Shown here piece after piece: positions 17,326 to 25,961 of a stretch of DNA of 64,000 bases. Both the position numbers and the translations under genes were made by a program. Every line of letters starts with the position of its first letter. Position 1 is the first letter of the stretch. The notes under the pieces are model-generated. The model was given only the letters and a program-made list of their open reading frames with translations, was not told the origin of the DNA and searched no databases. Origin of the DNA: Halovenus salina (GTDB lineage: Archaea; Halobacteriota; Halobacteria; Halobacteriales; Haloarculaceae); assembly GCF_026410925.1 (NCBI RefSeq), contig NZ_CP112972.1, positions 930,001-994,000 on the forward strand. The letters are read 5' to 3'.

Positions 17326-19028
17326 ACCCGAAGCTTTCGCGGGTGGCTGCAGGGTGTGCGCGCCTGTATCCCTGGCCCGTCGAGGTGAGCGAGGAGTTGC
17401 GCGACGCGCTGGCTTTTCTCGATACCGACTGCGATGGGGCGACAGTCGTCAGAGCGGGCTACGGCGCAGGTCTGACCACCGGTGGCGGCATCGGAGTCGC
17501 TGCGGTGTTCAGCCCTGAGCTGTGGCCTGTTATCGTGCTCGTCGGTTGTACCTTCGCACTCGCCGTCGTTCACCTGATTCATACCGCACCGAAAGTGGCT
17601 GCGACCGCCAAGCGAACCAGTGCACTCGGTGCCGCACCTGACCTCGTCGCACGCGCCGTCCTGCGCATGCGGCTCACGCCGACGCCCGAGCGGGCCGCAG
17701 CCTTTGCCGCAGAGACGAGCAACGGTGTACTCAGCGATGAACTAGAAGCACACGTCAGACGGGGCCACCATACAGGGGATGCCGGACTGACCGCGTTCGG
17801 AGACGCCTGGAGTGATTTATTCCCATCGCTCCGGCGGGCGTGCTCACTCATCGTGGTTGCAGGCCGGACACCCGAGACGGACCGCCACCAGTTACTGGAC
17901 CGGGCACTGACAGTCGTCCTCGACGGCACTCGCGAGACACTCCAGACCTTCGCTGCCAGCATCCGCGGCCCCGTGACCGCGCTGTATGCCTTCGGGGTGT
18001 TGTTACCGACAGCACTGGTGGCACTGCTGCCGGCCGCTGGGGTGGCTGGTGTCGTCGTGACGCCCGCAGTCGTCGTCGGTGTCTACAACGTCGCACTACC
18101 GGTCGCGCTCACGGTCACGGCAGTCTGGCTGCTCACCCGTCGTCCGGTCGCATTCCCACCGCCAGCGGTGACACGGGCACACCCCGACGTTGCCGACAGG
18201 CGACTTCACGGGGCGCTGGTCGGCACCGGCGTGGCACTGGGTGCCTGGCTTGTCTGTGCCCGACTCTTCCCAGTATGGGGGCCACCGGTCGCGGCGGTCG
18301 GCCTCGGTACCGGGACCGGACTCATCGTCGCCACTCGGCCAGTAGTCGCCGTCTACGAGCAGATTCGAGCAGTCGAGGACGGACTCTCCGACGCGCTGGA
18401 GTTGATCGGACGGCGAGTCGCCAACGGTCGGGCCGTCGAAACCGCAATCGACCAGGTCGCGACGGAACTCGACGGGCCGACAGGCGAGATACTTGCCGAC
18501 GGCGCACAACAGCAGCGACAGCTCCACATTGGAGTCCACGAGGCCTTTCTCGGCCGACACGGCGTCCTCGACAGCGTGCCGAGCCCACGGGTTCGAGGGA
18601 GTCTCGCGCTACTCTCGGTGGCTGCGGACGAAGGGGCACCGGCAGGGTCCGCACTGCTTTCGCTGGCAGAACACATCGACGACCTCCAACAAATCGAGCA
18701 GGAGGCACGACACACACTCAACTCGGTCTGCCGGACGTTGACCAACACTGCGACCGTGTTCGGCCCACTAGTCGCGGGGGCAACGGTCGCCCTGGCTGGG
18801 GCCATCGGTGGCAGCACGGAGTTCGGTGGCGGCGGCCAGACCTTCGGCTGGCTCGGCGGCCCCGTCGGGCTGTACGTCCTCGCGCTGGCAACAGTTCTGA
18901 CCGCCCTGTCTGTTGGACTCGTTCGCGGCGTCGACCGCGCGCTGGTCGGCTACCGCGTCGGGCGAGGACTCAGCACCGCGACGGTCGTATACCTCTGTTC
19001 GTTTCTGGTGGTCAGAGGGATGCTCTGA
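17322..19028 (+). CDS. Type II/IV pilus membrane assembly protein (TadC/PilC-like)
   Basis: A 568-residue multi-spanning membrane protein that starts in a 4-nt overlap (ATGA) with the ATPase gene. It carries two related halves, each with a cytoplasmic helical segment followed by hydrophobic helices; membrane segments are seen around residues 45-85, 215-265, 300-345 and 480-565. The second half contains the typical segment DALELIGRRVANGRAVETAI found in T2SF/GspF domains. It should form the membrane platform that the ATPase drives. As with its partner, the substrate pilin is not encoded next to it, so the cognate pilins must be elsewhere. Confidence 0.83.
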   Translation: MNPKLSRVAAGCARLYPWPVEVSEELRDALAFLDTDCDGATVVRAGYGAGLTTGGGIGVAAVFSPELWPVIVLVGCTFALAVVHLIHTAPKVAATAKRTSALGAAPDLVARAVLRMRLTPTPERAAAFAAETSNGVLSDELEAHVRRGHHTGDAGLTAFGDAWSDLFPSLRRACSLIVVAGRTPETDRHQLLDRALTVVLDGTRETLQTFAASIRGPVTALYAFGVLLPTALVALLPAAGVAGVVVTPAVVVGVYNVALPVALTVTAVWLLTRRPVAFPPPAVTRAHPDVADRRLHGALVGTGVALGAWLVCARLFPVWGPPVAAVGLGTGTGLIVATRPVVAVYEQIRAVEDGLSDALELIGRRVANGRAVETAIDQVATELDGPTGEILADGAQQQRQLHIGVHEAFLGRHGVLDSVPSPRVRGSLALLSVAADEGAPAGSALLSLAEHIDDLQQIEQEARHTLNSVCRTLTNTATVFGPLVAGATVALAGAIGGSTEFGGGGQTFGWLGGPVGLYVLALATVLTALSVGLVRGVDRALVGYRVGRGLSTATVVYLCSFLVVRGML

Positions 19029-19046
19029 GGCTCCGAAAGCCTAGGT

Positions 19047-19055
19047 GCTTATATC
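19047..19055 (+). promoter_or_regulatory. TATA box for the DUF5791/epimerase pair
   Basis: GCTTATATC precedes ATG 19075 by about 20-28 nt, consistent with a short or absent 5' leader and independent expression from the pilus genes. Confidence 0.55.
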
Positions 19056-19074
19056 CCGCCGTCCAAGGGCGTAT

Positions 19075-19503
19075 ATGCTCAGAGGGAGGTTCGAGGACGC
19101 GAATGAGTTGTCCCCCGAAGAACTCCGTGCCGCATACGATGACCGACTCGTGGCCGTCATCAAGATGGTCGGGAGAGGGACAGTCGCCGAGGAAGTCGAG
19201 GTCGACGAAGCAGTACTCTCGGCGCTGGTCGCAGGAGAGTCTCCGGAGGTGACACTCGAAACAGCAGCCGAAATTCTCGCACTCGACGACGAACTACCAG
19301 ACGCCGATAGCATCGCCGCCGAAGCCCGCGACATCCTGCTCATGGGAATGTCGATTGCCGTCCTCGACGTGGAAGCGGTCGCATCGGGTCTCGATGATGA
19401 GATGGAACCGAAAGAAATCCAGCAGAAAACAGAAGGGCGATTTCCGATGACGCTCGACGAGTACGCGCTCGTCCACAACTACATCGAACGCAACAAACAA
19501 TGA
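19075..19503 (+). CDS. DUF5791-like haloarchaeal protein
   Basis: A 142-residue acidic, mostly helical protein without membrane segments. It has an SPEELRAAYDDRL start, a middle LSALVAGESPEVTLETAAEILAL that reads like a small helix-turn-helix or helical bundle, and a C-terminal part with TLDEYALVHNYIE. It resembles the haloarchaeal DUF5791 group; no biochemical role is known to me. ATG 19075 fits the TATA spacing better than the upstream TTG. The last codons overlap the following epimerase gene by 4 nt (ATGA), so the two are translationally coupled. Confidence 0.65.
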   Translation: MLRGRFEDANELSPEELRAAYDDRLVAVIKMVGRGTVAEEVEVDEAVLSALVAGESPEVTLETAAEILALDDELPDADSIAAEARDILLMGMSIAVLDVEAVASGLDDEMEPKEIQQKTEGRFPMTLDEYALVHNYIERNKQ

Positions 19504-20408
19504 CGACCGTCGCGATACTCGGCTGTGGCTACGTCGGCCTCGCACTCGGAGAGAGACTCCTGACAGCGGAGACCGTCGACCGCGTCGTCGGCGTGCGACG
19601 CTCAGACAGTGGCGTCGACGCGATGGAGGCTGCCGGAATCGACCCGATACAGGGCGATATAACTACCGAGAAGACGCTCTCGGCGCTTCCGGATGTCGAA
19701 GCAGTTGTATTCGCAGCGAGCGTCGGCCGGAGCAGCGAGACAACCTCCCGTGAGCTGTATGTCGAGGGCCAAAAGAGCGTTCTGGACCATCTGCGTGACA
19801 GAGAGACGCCGCCGGAGCGCTACATCTACACGTCGAGCACGGGCGTCTACGGGGACCACAGTGGCGACTGGGTCGATGAGGCAACGCCAATCGACCCCGA
19901 GACCGAGCGACAACAGACACTCGCCGACGCCGAAGCAGTTGCCCGTGAGCGCGCGGATGATATTGCCACCACAGTCGTCCGGTTCGCAGGACTGTACGGC
20001 CCAGACCGGTACCGCCTCGAACGCTATCTCGATGGGCCGGTCACCGAGGGAATCCTGAACCTGACCCACCGGGAAGACGCCGCTGGAGCGCTCGCATTCG
20101 TGCTCGGAGAAGAGGTTGCCCGGAACGAGGTGTTGCTGGCCGTCGACGACGAACCGGTCTCGAAGTGGGAGCTTGCCGACTGGCTCGCCGAGAGCTGCGG
20201 TGAGTCAGTGCCACCGAAACAGACCAAAGCAGAACGTCTCGCAGACGAGTCTCTCTCGACCGGGGCCAGACAGCGAATCGAGGCAGACAAGCGCTGTCAA
20301 AACGAAAAGCTCCGGTCACTCGGATACGACTTACAGTATCCGACGTTTCGGGAAGGGTATCAGGCAGCAGTCGACGCGTACACCGCCACCGACAAACAGG
20401 ATAAATAG
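19500..20408 (+). CDS. NAD(P)-binding SDR/epimerase-like protein (YeeZ-type)
   Basis: A 302-residue extended SDR. The first strand ends in GCGYVGLALGE, a nucleotide-binding glycine motif of the atypical SDR type (GxGxxG). The sequence then shows DVEAVVFAAS, a YTSSTGVYGDHSG stretch carrying the catalytic Ser/Thr and Tyr, and a RFAGLYGP segment used for substrate binding. The usual YxxxK is not obvious: the position equivalent to Tyr is followed by a Gly/Asp-rich loop, as in YeeZ-like atypical members. The substrate is unknown. It is coupled to the DUF5791-like gene. Confidence 0.8.
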   Translation: MTTVAILGCGYVGLALGERLLTAETVDRVVGVRRSDSGVDAMEAAGIDPIQGDITTEKTLSALPDVEAVVFAASVGRSSETTSRELYVEGQKSVLDHLRDRETPPERYIYTSSTGVYGDHSGDWVDEATPIDPETERQQTLADAEAVARERADDIATTVVRFAGLYGPDRYRLERYLDGPVTEGILNLTHREDAAGALAFVLGEEVARNEVLLAVDDEPVSKWELADWLAESCGESVPPKQTKAERLADESLSTGARQRIEADKRCQNEKLRSLGYDLQYPTFREGYQAAVDAYTATDKQDK

Positions 20409-20493
20409 CACGACAGCAGCCGGACGTATCGACAAATCGGCAGAGGTGTGGGGAAAGCAGTACACATTTGTATCCGGGCGGACCGCTTGAGGT

Positions 20494-21678
20494 ATGAGCA
20501 TAGTCGACACGGTGAGCGAGGAACTCGACGCGCTGGCGTCGTCGCTCGCCGACGAACCGTTGCTCGCGGTCGCTCTCCTCGTCCTCAGTGTCGCGATTCT
20601 CGCCGCTATCGGCCTTCTGTACAGGTCGGCAACCCGAACAGCCGGCGAGCGATTTGCGCGGGTGGTCGGCTCGTACGACGCTGTCGCTGTACTGATGCAT
20701 CCGGACCCAGATCCGGACGCGATGGCCTGTGCGCTTGCGGCCGGCGACATCGCCGCCGACCGGGAGACAGCTGTGACGTTGTATTATCCGGGCCAGATTC
20801 GCCACCACGAGAACCGCGCGTTCGAGACCGTCCTCAAAACCGAGTTCGAGCAGATAGAGAACACGGGGGAAATCGAGGAATCTGCCGTCGTCCTCATCGA
20901 CCACAACGAGGCCCGTGACTTTCACGGGGCCGACGATATCGACCCGGTCGCCGTCGTCGACCACCACCCTGGCGGCGGAACTGGGGGTCGGCTCACCGAC
21001 GTCCGAACCGACTACGGTTCGTGTGCGAGTATCTTTGCCGAATACGTCGAGGAGCTGGGCTGGGACCCAATATCACCCGAAGACCTCGACGAAAGCGACG
21101 AAGACGACCCGCTCGCGAACAGACTCTCACCCACGACGGCAACTGCACTGCTCTATGGAATACAGGCAGACACCAGTCAACTCACCAAAGGGTGTACCGG
21201 GGCGGACTTCGACGCTGCGTCGTTTCTGTATCCAGGTATCGACGAGGAGAAACTCGACCGCATCGCCAACCCAGAGGTCGACCCCGAGTCGCTCGACGTG
21301 AAAGCGCGGGCTATCACTGGACGGGATGTTCGGTCTGCCTTTGCGGTCAGCGATGTCGGCTCCGTCTCGAACAGCGATTCAATCCCACAGGCTGCCGACG
21401 AGCTCCGCAGGCTCGAAGGCGTCAATGCTGTCGTCGTCCTCGGCGACAAAGACGACACAATCCGATTTGCCGGCCGGTCGAACGACGACCGCGTTCACAT
21501 GGGAAAAGTCCTCGAATCGGTGCTCGAGGACATCCCGATGGCAGGTGGCGGCGGGCACGCCCGAATGGGCGGCGGCCAGTGCTCGCTCGAACACATGGAG
21601 GGTCTCGGCCCTGGCGAAGGCGTCTCGCGTGAAGAACTCCGCGAGCGGTTGTTTACCGCGATGAACGGAGATATGTAA
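20494..21678 (+). CDS. DHH-family phosphoesterase with N-terminal membrane helix
   Basis: A 394-residue protein. One transmembrane helix near residues 20-42 is followed by a DHH domain with metal-binding motifs HPDPDPDAMA, LIDHNEA and the signature VDHHPGG. A C-terminal DHHA1-type domain ends in GGGGHARMGGGQ. DHH phosphoesterases cleave short oligonucleotides, cyclic dinucleotides or polyphosphate; the membrane anchor resembles the layout of bacterial GdpP but without PAS or GGDEF domains. A role in cyclic-dinucleotide or nanoRNA breakdown is possible but unproven. ATG 20494 starts the frame and no upstream overlap is present. Confidence 0.85.
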   Translation: MSIVDTVSEELDALASSLADEPLLAVALLVLSVAILAAIGLLYRSATRTAGERFARVVGSYDAVAVLMHPDPDPDAMACALAAGDIAADRETAVTLYYPGQIRHHENRAFETVLKTEFEQIENTGEIEESAVVLIDHNEARDFHGADDIDPVAVVDHHPGGGTGGRLTDVRTDYGSCASIFAEYVEELGWDPISPEDLDESDEDDPLANRLSPTTATALLYGIQADTSQLTKGCTGADFDAASFLYPGIDEEKLDRIANPEVDPESLDVKARAITGRDVRSAFAVSDVGSVSNSDSIPQAADELRRLEGVNAVVVLGDKDDTIRFAGRSNDDRVHMGKVLESVLEDIPMAGGGGHARMGGGQCSLEHMEGLGPGEGVSREELRERLFTAMNGDM

Positions 21679-21827
21679 TTTTACTGTTTGTTCCTCCGAA
21701 CGGCCGACGAGTGAGACGCGAGAGGTTTCGCCTGGAGAACAGCTTCCGGCACGTAGATACCATCAAAAACGAGTACTTTCACTCTGGGCCCTCAGACTCC
21801 TCTATTCTTTCCGACAGACAGTGTCAG

Positions 21828-22871
21828 TTACTCGGGTTCGAGTCCGTCACCGGTCACACGCATGACCGACTCGCCGTCGGCGAGGTTCGGTGCGTCGACC
21901 AGCCGGACGATGCGCTTGTCGTTTTTCGACTTGCGCAGATAGATACGGAACGTCGAGGTGTGACCCAGAATGTTACCACCAATGGGCTGGGTCGGGTCTC
22001 CGAAGAAGGAGTCGGGGTTTGCCGCCACCTGATTGGTGACGATGACGGCGGTGTTGTTGAGGTCACCGACGCGCATGAGGTCGTGGAGGTGTTTGTTGAG
22101 CTTCTGCTGGCGCTCGGCGAGTTCGCCACGGCCGACGTACTCTGCACGGAAGTGTGCGGTGAGTGAGTCGACACAGAGCAGGCGAACCGGGAACTCGTCG
22201 TCCTGGCTCTCGCTTGCAATCTCCTGGGCCTTCTCTGCCAGCAGAATCTGGTGGTTCGAGTTGAATGCCTTGGCGACGTGAATCTTGTCGAGTACCGCTT
22301 CGAGCAGGTCATCGAGCAACGCTTCGTCACCCGCATCGGCTCCGTCCTCGTCGGCCACGTCGTGCAAGACCATCGTGTCTTCGATGACCTCGTCGTCGAG
22401 CCCGCGGACCATATCGTCGATACGCTCGGGGCGGAACGTATCTTCCGAGTCGACGAAGATAGAGCTCCCTTCGAGTCCGCCGTGTTCGGCGGGAAGCTGA
22501 ACGTTGACCGCGAGCTGGTGAGTCACCTGCGACTTACCAGCACCGAACTCACCGTATACTTCGGTGATAGACTGGGTCTCGACGCCGCCGCCGAGCAGTT
22601 CGTCGACTTCCTCGACCCCCCAGGTGAGCTTGCCGATTTTCTCCCGTCGCTCCAGTACCGTTGCGCCGCTCTCGAAGCCGCCGATGTCAGCCGCCTCGCG
22701 TGCGGCTTGGATGATGTCGGCGGCGCTCGATTCACCGATATCTGCCGTGTTCGACAGCTCGCCCGGACTGGCGACCGCGATTCCCTGATAATCGTCGAAT
22801 CCATTGTCGTGAAGCTTCTCGGCTGTGGCCGGACCGACGCCCGGCAGCTCTTCGAGGTCTTGTGATGCCAT
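21828..22871 (-). CDS. radA: DNA repair and recombination protein RadA
   Basis: A 347-residue archaeal recombinase, orthologue of Rad51. The N-terminal helix-hairpin-helix region ([13 protein letters not shown]) is followed by the core ATPase with Walker [10 protein letters not shown] and Walker [10 protein letters not shown]; the L2 region contains TNQVAANPD. RadA forms filaments on single-stranded DNA and drives strand exchange. ATG 22871 ([11 protein letters not shown]) is used rather than the upstream 22898 start, since a TATA box (GTTTATGTATG, 22892-22902) is 25 nt away and would place transcription at the ATG. Confidence 0.97.
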   Translation of the reverse strand: MASQDLEELPGVGPATAEKLHDNGFDDYQGIAVASPGELSNTADIGESSAADIIQAAREAADIGGFESGATVLERREKIGKLTWGVEEVDELLGGGVETQSITEVYGEFGAGKSQVTHQLAVNVQLPAEHGGLEGSSIFVDSEDTFRPERIDDMVRGLDDEVIEDTMVLHDVADEDGADAGDEALLDDLLEAVLDKIHVAKAFNSNHQILLAEKAQEIASESQDDEFPVRLLCVDSLTAHFRAEYVGRGELAERQQKLNKHLHDLMRVGDLNNTAVIVTNQVAANPDSFFGDPTQPIGGNILGHTSTFRIYLRKSKNDKRIVRLVDAPNLADGESVMRVTGDGLEPE

Positions 22872-22891
22872 ACCCGCCGGTTGTGCGGCCT

Positions 22892-22902
22892 CATACATAA
22901 AC
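22892..22902 (-). promoter_or_regulatory. TATA box of radA
   Basis: Minus-strand GTTTATGTATG is centred about 26 nt upstream of ATG 22871, so the radA mRNA is predicted to be leaderless. Confidence 0.6.
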
Positions 22903-22992
22903 CCCAGTTAACACCGCAGTGAAAGTATAAATCGGAGGCGGTATGACGATACCGTGGAATCCCGAGGGTGATTTAAAATGCGAAAAAGAGAG

Positions 22993-23349
22993 TTACGACT
23001 CTCCCTCTTCGGAGGCCAGCCACTCCTCGGACCAGGATTCTAGTTCTCCGAAGACCGGACACAGCGCCTCGCCTTGCTCCGTGAGGCTGTAGTAGGTGGC
23101 GATTGGTTTGTCCTCGACGCGCCGGGCGACAAGTCCGGCCTCGCCCAGGTCGTCGAGCACCCGTGAGAGCGTCCGCGAACTGGCACCAGTCGAGCGCTTG
23201 AGTTCATTGAATCGCTTTTCGCCGTCGGACAGGTCGTACAGCACGATAAGTCGCCACTCCGAGCCGATGTGTTCCACGGCCCGAACGACCGAACAGGCCT
23301 CTTCGTTTTTCGATTCGACTGCGTCCGTGTCCTCGACTGTCGATGACAT
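22993..23349 (-). CDS. HxlR-family winged-helix transcriptional regulator
   Basis: A 118-residue regulator with the HxlR layout: an initial CSVVRAVEHIGSEWRLIVLYDL helix pair, the recognition region RFNELKRSTGASSRTLSRVLDDL, and a beta-wing ending in YSLTEQG. The cysteine in ACSVV is in the position used by redox-sensing HxlR members. It is divergent from a DoxX gene, sharing a 68-bp intergenic region, so it probably controls that gene and itself. The inducing signal is not evident. Confidence 0.9.
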   Translation of the reverse strand: MSSTVEDTDAVESKNEEACSVVRAVEHIGSEWRLIVLYDLSDGEKRFNELKRSTGASSRTLSRVLDDLGEAGLVARRVEDKPIATYYSLTEQGEALCPVFGELESWSEEWLASEEGES

Positions 23350-23417
23350 CGATGTTACCTACTTACATTTATGTCGCCAAAGCTAAATATACGTTCTGGT
23401 ACGAACCAAGTAACGTA
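23350..23417. promoter_or_regulatory. Shared promoter region of HxlR and the DoxX operon
   Basis: A 68-bp AT-rich divergent intergenic region. A plus-strand TATA-like CTAAATATA at 23382-23392 lies about 26 nt before ATG 23418. A minus-strand ACATAAATG near 23367-23375 could serve hxlR. The related pieces TTACCTACTT and AAGTAACGTA on either side suggest a poorly conserved inverted operator. Confidence 0.45.
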
Positions 23418-23489
23418 ATGAAACTACAAGCCACTGCAAGCGGACAGAGAGACAAACAACACGCCCTCAGAGCGGAGGTGTCGCGCTGA
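23418..23489 (+). CDS. Possible 23-residue microprotein upstream of DoxX
   Basis: A short frame begins at ATG 23418, exactly where the TATA box predicts a leaderless start, and ends in TGA overlapping the DoxX ATG (TGATG at 23487-23491). It encodes a basic, polar 23-residue peptide starting MKLQATASG. Its last codons include GCGGAGGTG, which can serve as ribosome-binding site for DoxX. It may be a translated leader that couples DoxX synthesis rather than a functional peptide. Confidence 0.45.
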   Translation: MKLQATASGQRDKQHALRAEVSR

Positions 23490-23905
23490 TGTCAGTGACT
23501 GGAACCGCCGCACTCGGACTGCTAGTCGGTCGTATCGTCTTCGGCGGCACGCTCGCATTCATGGGATTCAATCACTTCATGCAGCGCGAGGAGATGGCCG
23601 GCTACGCGGAGTTCAAGTGGCTGCCTGCACCGACGCTGTCGGTACTCGCCTCGGGAGCAGTTCTCGTCGCCGGGGGTCTCGCGCTCATCGCGGGGGTGTT
23701 TCCCGTCGCGGCTGCACTCGCCCTCGCTGGATTTCTCGTCGTCGCCGCGGTGACGATGCACAACTTCTGGGCGGTGCCCGAAGACCAACAGCAAGACGAG
23801 ATGACGGCGTTTCTGAAGAACCTCGTGATGGCCGGCGGGGCAGTCGCCGTTGCCTCGGTCGGGACGCTCTCCTGGGAGTACGCCCTCGACATCGGACTGT
23901 TCTGA
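23489..23905 (+). CDS. DoxX family membrane protein
   Basis: A 138-residue protein with four hydrophobic segments (near residues 5-25, 50-70, 72-95 and 108-130), the DoxX fold. The hallmark GRIVFGGTLAFMGFNHF and FLVVAAVTMHNFW stretches are present. DoxX-type proteins are linked to quinone or thiol redox metabolism and detoxification. Together with the divergent HxlR regulator this looks like a small redox or toxic-compound response unit. The start follows GCGGAGGTG by the spacing of a true Shine-Dalgarno site. Confidence 0.85.
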   Translation: MSVTGTAALGLLVGRIVFGGTLAFMGFNHFMQREEMAGYAEFKWLPAPTLSVLASGAVLVAGGLALIAGVFPVAAALALAGFLVVAAVTMHNFWAVPEDQQQDEMTAFLKNLVMAGGAVAVASVGTLSWEYALDIGLF

Positions 23906-23972
23906 GCGGTCGACCCCGCTGGGCGACTGGAGAGCCGTGACCACTAAAGGAGTGCCCGCCTGAGTGCCAGCC

Positions 23973-24803
23973 ATGACAGACGTAGCGCAGGCGTTTGTGC
24001 CGGGGCACGTGACTGGATTTTTTACGAGCGACCATGACCCCGACCCAACGAAAGCTGGCTCGCGGGGCTGTGGTATTGCCCTCTCAGAGGGAGTCACCGT
24101 AACGGTCCGTCCCGCTGACGAAGTTTCGGTCGAACTGAACGGGGAGCCAATCACGATGGGAGCTGTCGAGCGCGTTCTCGATGCGCTCAAAGCCCCTGCC
24201 GCGGTCAGCGCGACCACGGACCTCCCGCTGGGTGCTGGGTTCGGCGTCTCGGGAGCGATGGCCCTGGGTACGGCCCTGGCGACAAACGCGGCGTTCGACC
24301 GGCGACTCTCTCGAAACGAACTCGTCACAGTCGCCCACGGCGCGGAGGTCCAGGCAGGAACCGGGCTGGGAGACGTGGTAGCACAGGCAAACGGCGGGGT
24401 CACGGTCCGTCTCGAACCAGGCGGCCCACAGGACAACGCACTCGACCGGATTCCCGCCCGCGGTCGCGTCGAATACCACGTCATCGACGACCTGGCGACC
24501 GACGGCGTGCTCGACGGCGACACAACGGCGCTCACGACTGCCGGCAAGAAGGCGCTCTCGGATGTCGTCGGGGAGCCAACACTTGACCGATTCATGCGCG
24601 CATCCCGTGAGTTCGCCCGCGAGTCGGAACTGCTCACTGCACGCGTTCGGGATGTGATACTCGACGTGAACGAGGCCGGCGGAACTGCCACGATGGCGAT
24701 GCTCGGCGAGACGGTAATCGCACTCGGCACCGGACTCACCGATGCGGGGTACGACCCCGATGTGTGTCAAATCCACCCCGCAGGCGCGACGCTCGAACCG
24801 TAG
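23973..24803 (+). CDS. Pantoate kinase (archaeal CoA pathway)
   Basis: A 276-residue GHMP-family kinase that phosphorylates pantoate as the first archaeal-specific step of CoA synthesis. Features are an early FVPGHVTGFF, the glycine-rich ATP motif LPLGAGFGVSGAMALG, and a C-terminal MAMLGETV and IHPAGA stretch. The partner enzyme, 4-phosphopantoate-beta-alanine ligase, is encoded 0.4 kb downstream in the same direction, with only a cold-shock gene on the opposite strand between them, which supports this specific assignment within the GHMP family. ATG 23973 is chosen over GTG 23964. Confidence 0.88.
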   Translation: MTDVAQAFVPGHVTGFFTSDHDPDPTKAGSRGCGIALSEGVTVTVRPADEVSVELNGEPITMGAVERVLDALKAPAAVSATTDLPLGAGFGVSGAMALGTALATNAAFDRRLSRNELVTVAHGAEVQAGTGLGDVVAQANGGVTVRLEPGGPQDNALDRIPARGRVEYHVIDDLATDGVLDGDTTALTTAGKKALSDVVGEPTLDRFMRASREFARESELLTARVRDVILDVNEAGGTATMAMLGETVIALGTGLTDAGYDPDVCQIHPAGATLEP

Positions 24804-24911
24804 TCGCCGTCGCTTCCTCGTCGTTCCGGGTGGTGCTGCGAGGCCGTCGCTGAAAGCGTAAGTGTTCGAAAAGACAGTGATACGTCACCTGTCGTGACGC
24901 GTGTCAGTTAT

Positions 24912-25106
24912 CTACGGGCGAACGACGTTTTTCGCTCGCGGGCCCTTGGGGGCCTGCTCGATGTCGAACTCGATGTCCTGTCCTTCTTCGAGGTCCGGGC
25001 CGCCTACGTCTTCCATGTGGAAGAAAACGTCGTCGTCCGCGTCCTCAGTCGAAATGAATCCGTAACCGCCTGTGTCGTTGAAGAAATCAACCGTTCCTTG
25101 CGTCAT
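24912..25106 (-). CDS. cspA: Cold-shock domain protein
   Basis: A 64-residue single cold-shock domain. RNP1-like GGYGFIST and RNP2-like DVFFHM motifs are present and the fold is complete, ending in KGPRAKNVV. Such proteins bind single-stranded RNA or DNA and keep mRNA unfolded. ATG 25106 is preferred to an in-frame ATG three codons upstream because it gives the usual MxxGTVDFF start. A minus-strand TATA-like CATATACC at about 25132-25139 predicts a very short leader. Confidence 0.95.
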   Translation of the reverse strand: MTQGTVDFFNDTGGYGFISTEDADDDVFFHMEDVGGPDLEEGQDIEFDIEQAPKGPRAKNVVRP

Positions 25107-25211
25107 AGCAAACAAATGTACACCCGGGAGCGGTATATGACTTCCGAGAGTCGCGGTACCACGCCACCACCAAGCGACGGGCTTTCATCGCTGGCCAGCA
25201 ACGACTGGCAC

Positions 25212-25961
25212 ATGAGCGATGTCGACGTACCCGAAAGTCATCCGCGCTACGAGTCGTTGCTGACCCGCCACCGCATCGAGGAAGGGGTCGAAAAGGGCAT
25301 CACGAGCAGACAGGGGCTCATCGCACAGGGCCGGGGTGAGGCCTTCGATTACCTGCTCGGTGAGGAGACGATACCAAGCGCAGACCGGGCCGAGCGGGCC
25401 GCGGCGGCGCAGTTACTTCTGGCCGAGAAGCCAGTTCTCTCGGTCAACGGGAATGTCGCTGCGCTTGTTCCTAAGGAGATTGTCGAGCTGGCCGAGGCCG
25501 TCGACGCCGATATCGAGGTGAACCTCTTCAACAGAACCGAACAGCGGATGGAAGCTATCGCGACCCACCTTAGAGAGCACGGCGCAGACGAGGTGAAAGG
25601 GCTCGCCGCCGACGCACGAATCCCTGGACTCGACCACGAGCGTGCGAAGGTCGACGCCGACGGCATCCGCGCCGCAGACGTAGTGTTGGTCCCACTCGAA
25701 GACGGTGACCGGGCGGCGGCGCTGGCAGAGATGGGGAAAACAGAGATAGTCATCGACCTCAATCCTCGGTCCCGGTCGACGGAGGTCGCAGCGGTCCCCG
25801 TCGTGGACAACATCATCAGAGCGGTTCCGAATATCACCCGACACGCGCGAGAACTGGCCGACGCCACGCCGGAGACGCTCACGGAACAAATCGAGCACTT
25901 CGACCCCGACGAGGCACGTCGAGACGCAGAGCACCGGATTCGAGACGGCGACCTGGCGTAG
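25212..25961 (+). CDS. 4-phosphopantoate-beta-alanine ligase (phosphopantothenate synthetase)
   Basis: A 249-residue protein matching the archaeal phosphopantothenate synthetase family, which joins 4-phosphopantoate to beta-alanine with ATP. Family landmarks are the start PESHPRYESLLTRHRIEEGV, the middle LSVNGNVAAL, then NLFNRTEQRMEAI and the late IDLNPRSRST and VVDNIIRAVPNI. It works after the pantoate kinase encoded just upstream, replacing the bacterial pantothenate route. ATG 25212 is used; the open frame extends back to 24894, but that part is antisense to the cold-shock gene. Confidence 0.93.
   Translation: MSDVDVPESHPRYESLLTRHRIEEGVEKGITSRQGLIAQGRGEAFDYLLGEETIPSADRAERAAAAQLLLAEKPVLSVNGNVAALVPKEIVELAEAVDADIEVNLFNRTEQRMEAIATHLREHGADEVKGLAADARIPGLDHERAKVDADGIRAADVVLVPLEDGDRAAALAEMGKTEIVIDLNPRSRSTEVAAVPVVDNIIRAVPNITRHARELADATPETLTEQIEHFDPDEARRDAEHRIRDGDLA

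Noticed and set aside
21831..21850. GGGTTCGAGTCC resembling a tRNA T-loop
   Set aside because: It is the end of radA (Glu-Pro-Glu and adjacent codons); no acceptor or anticodon stem can be built around it.
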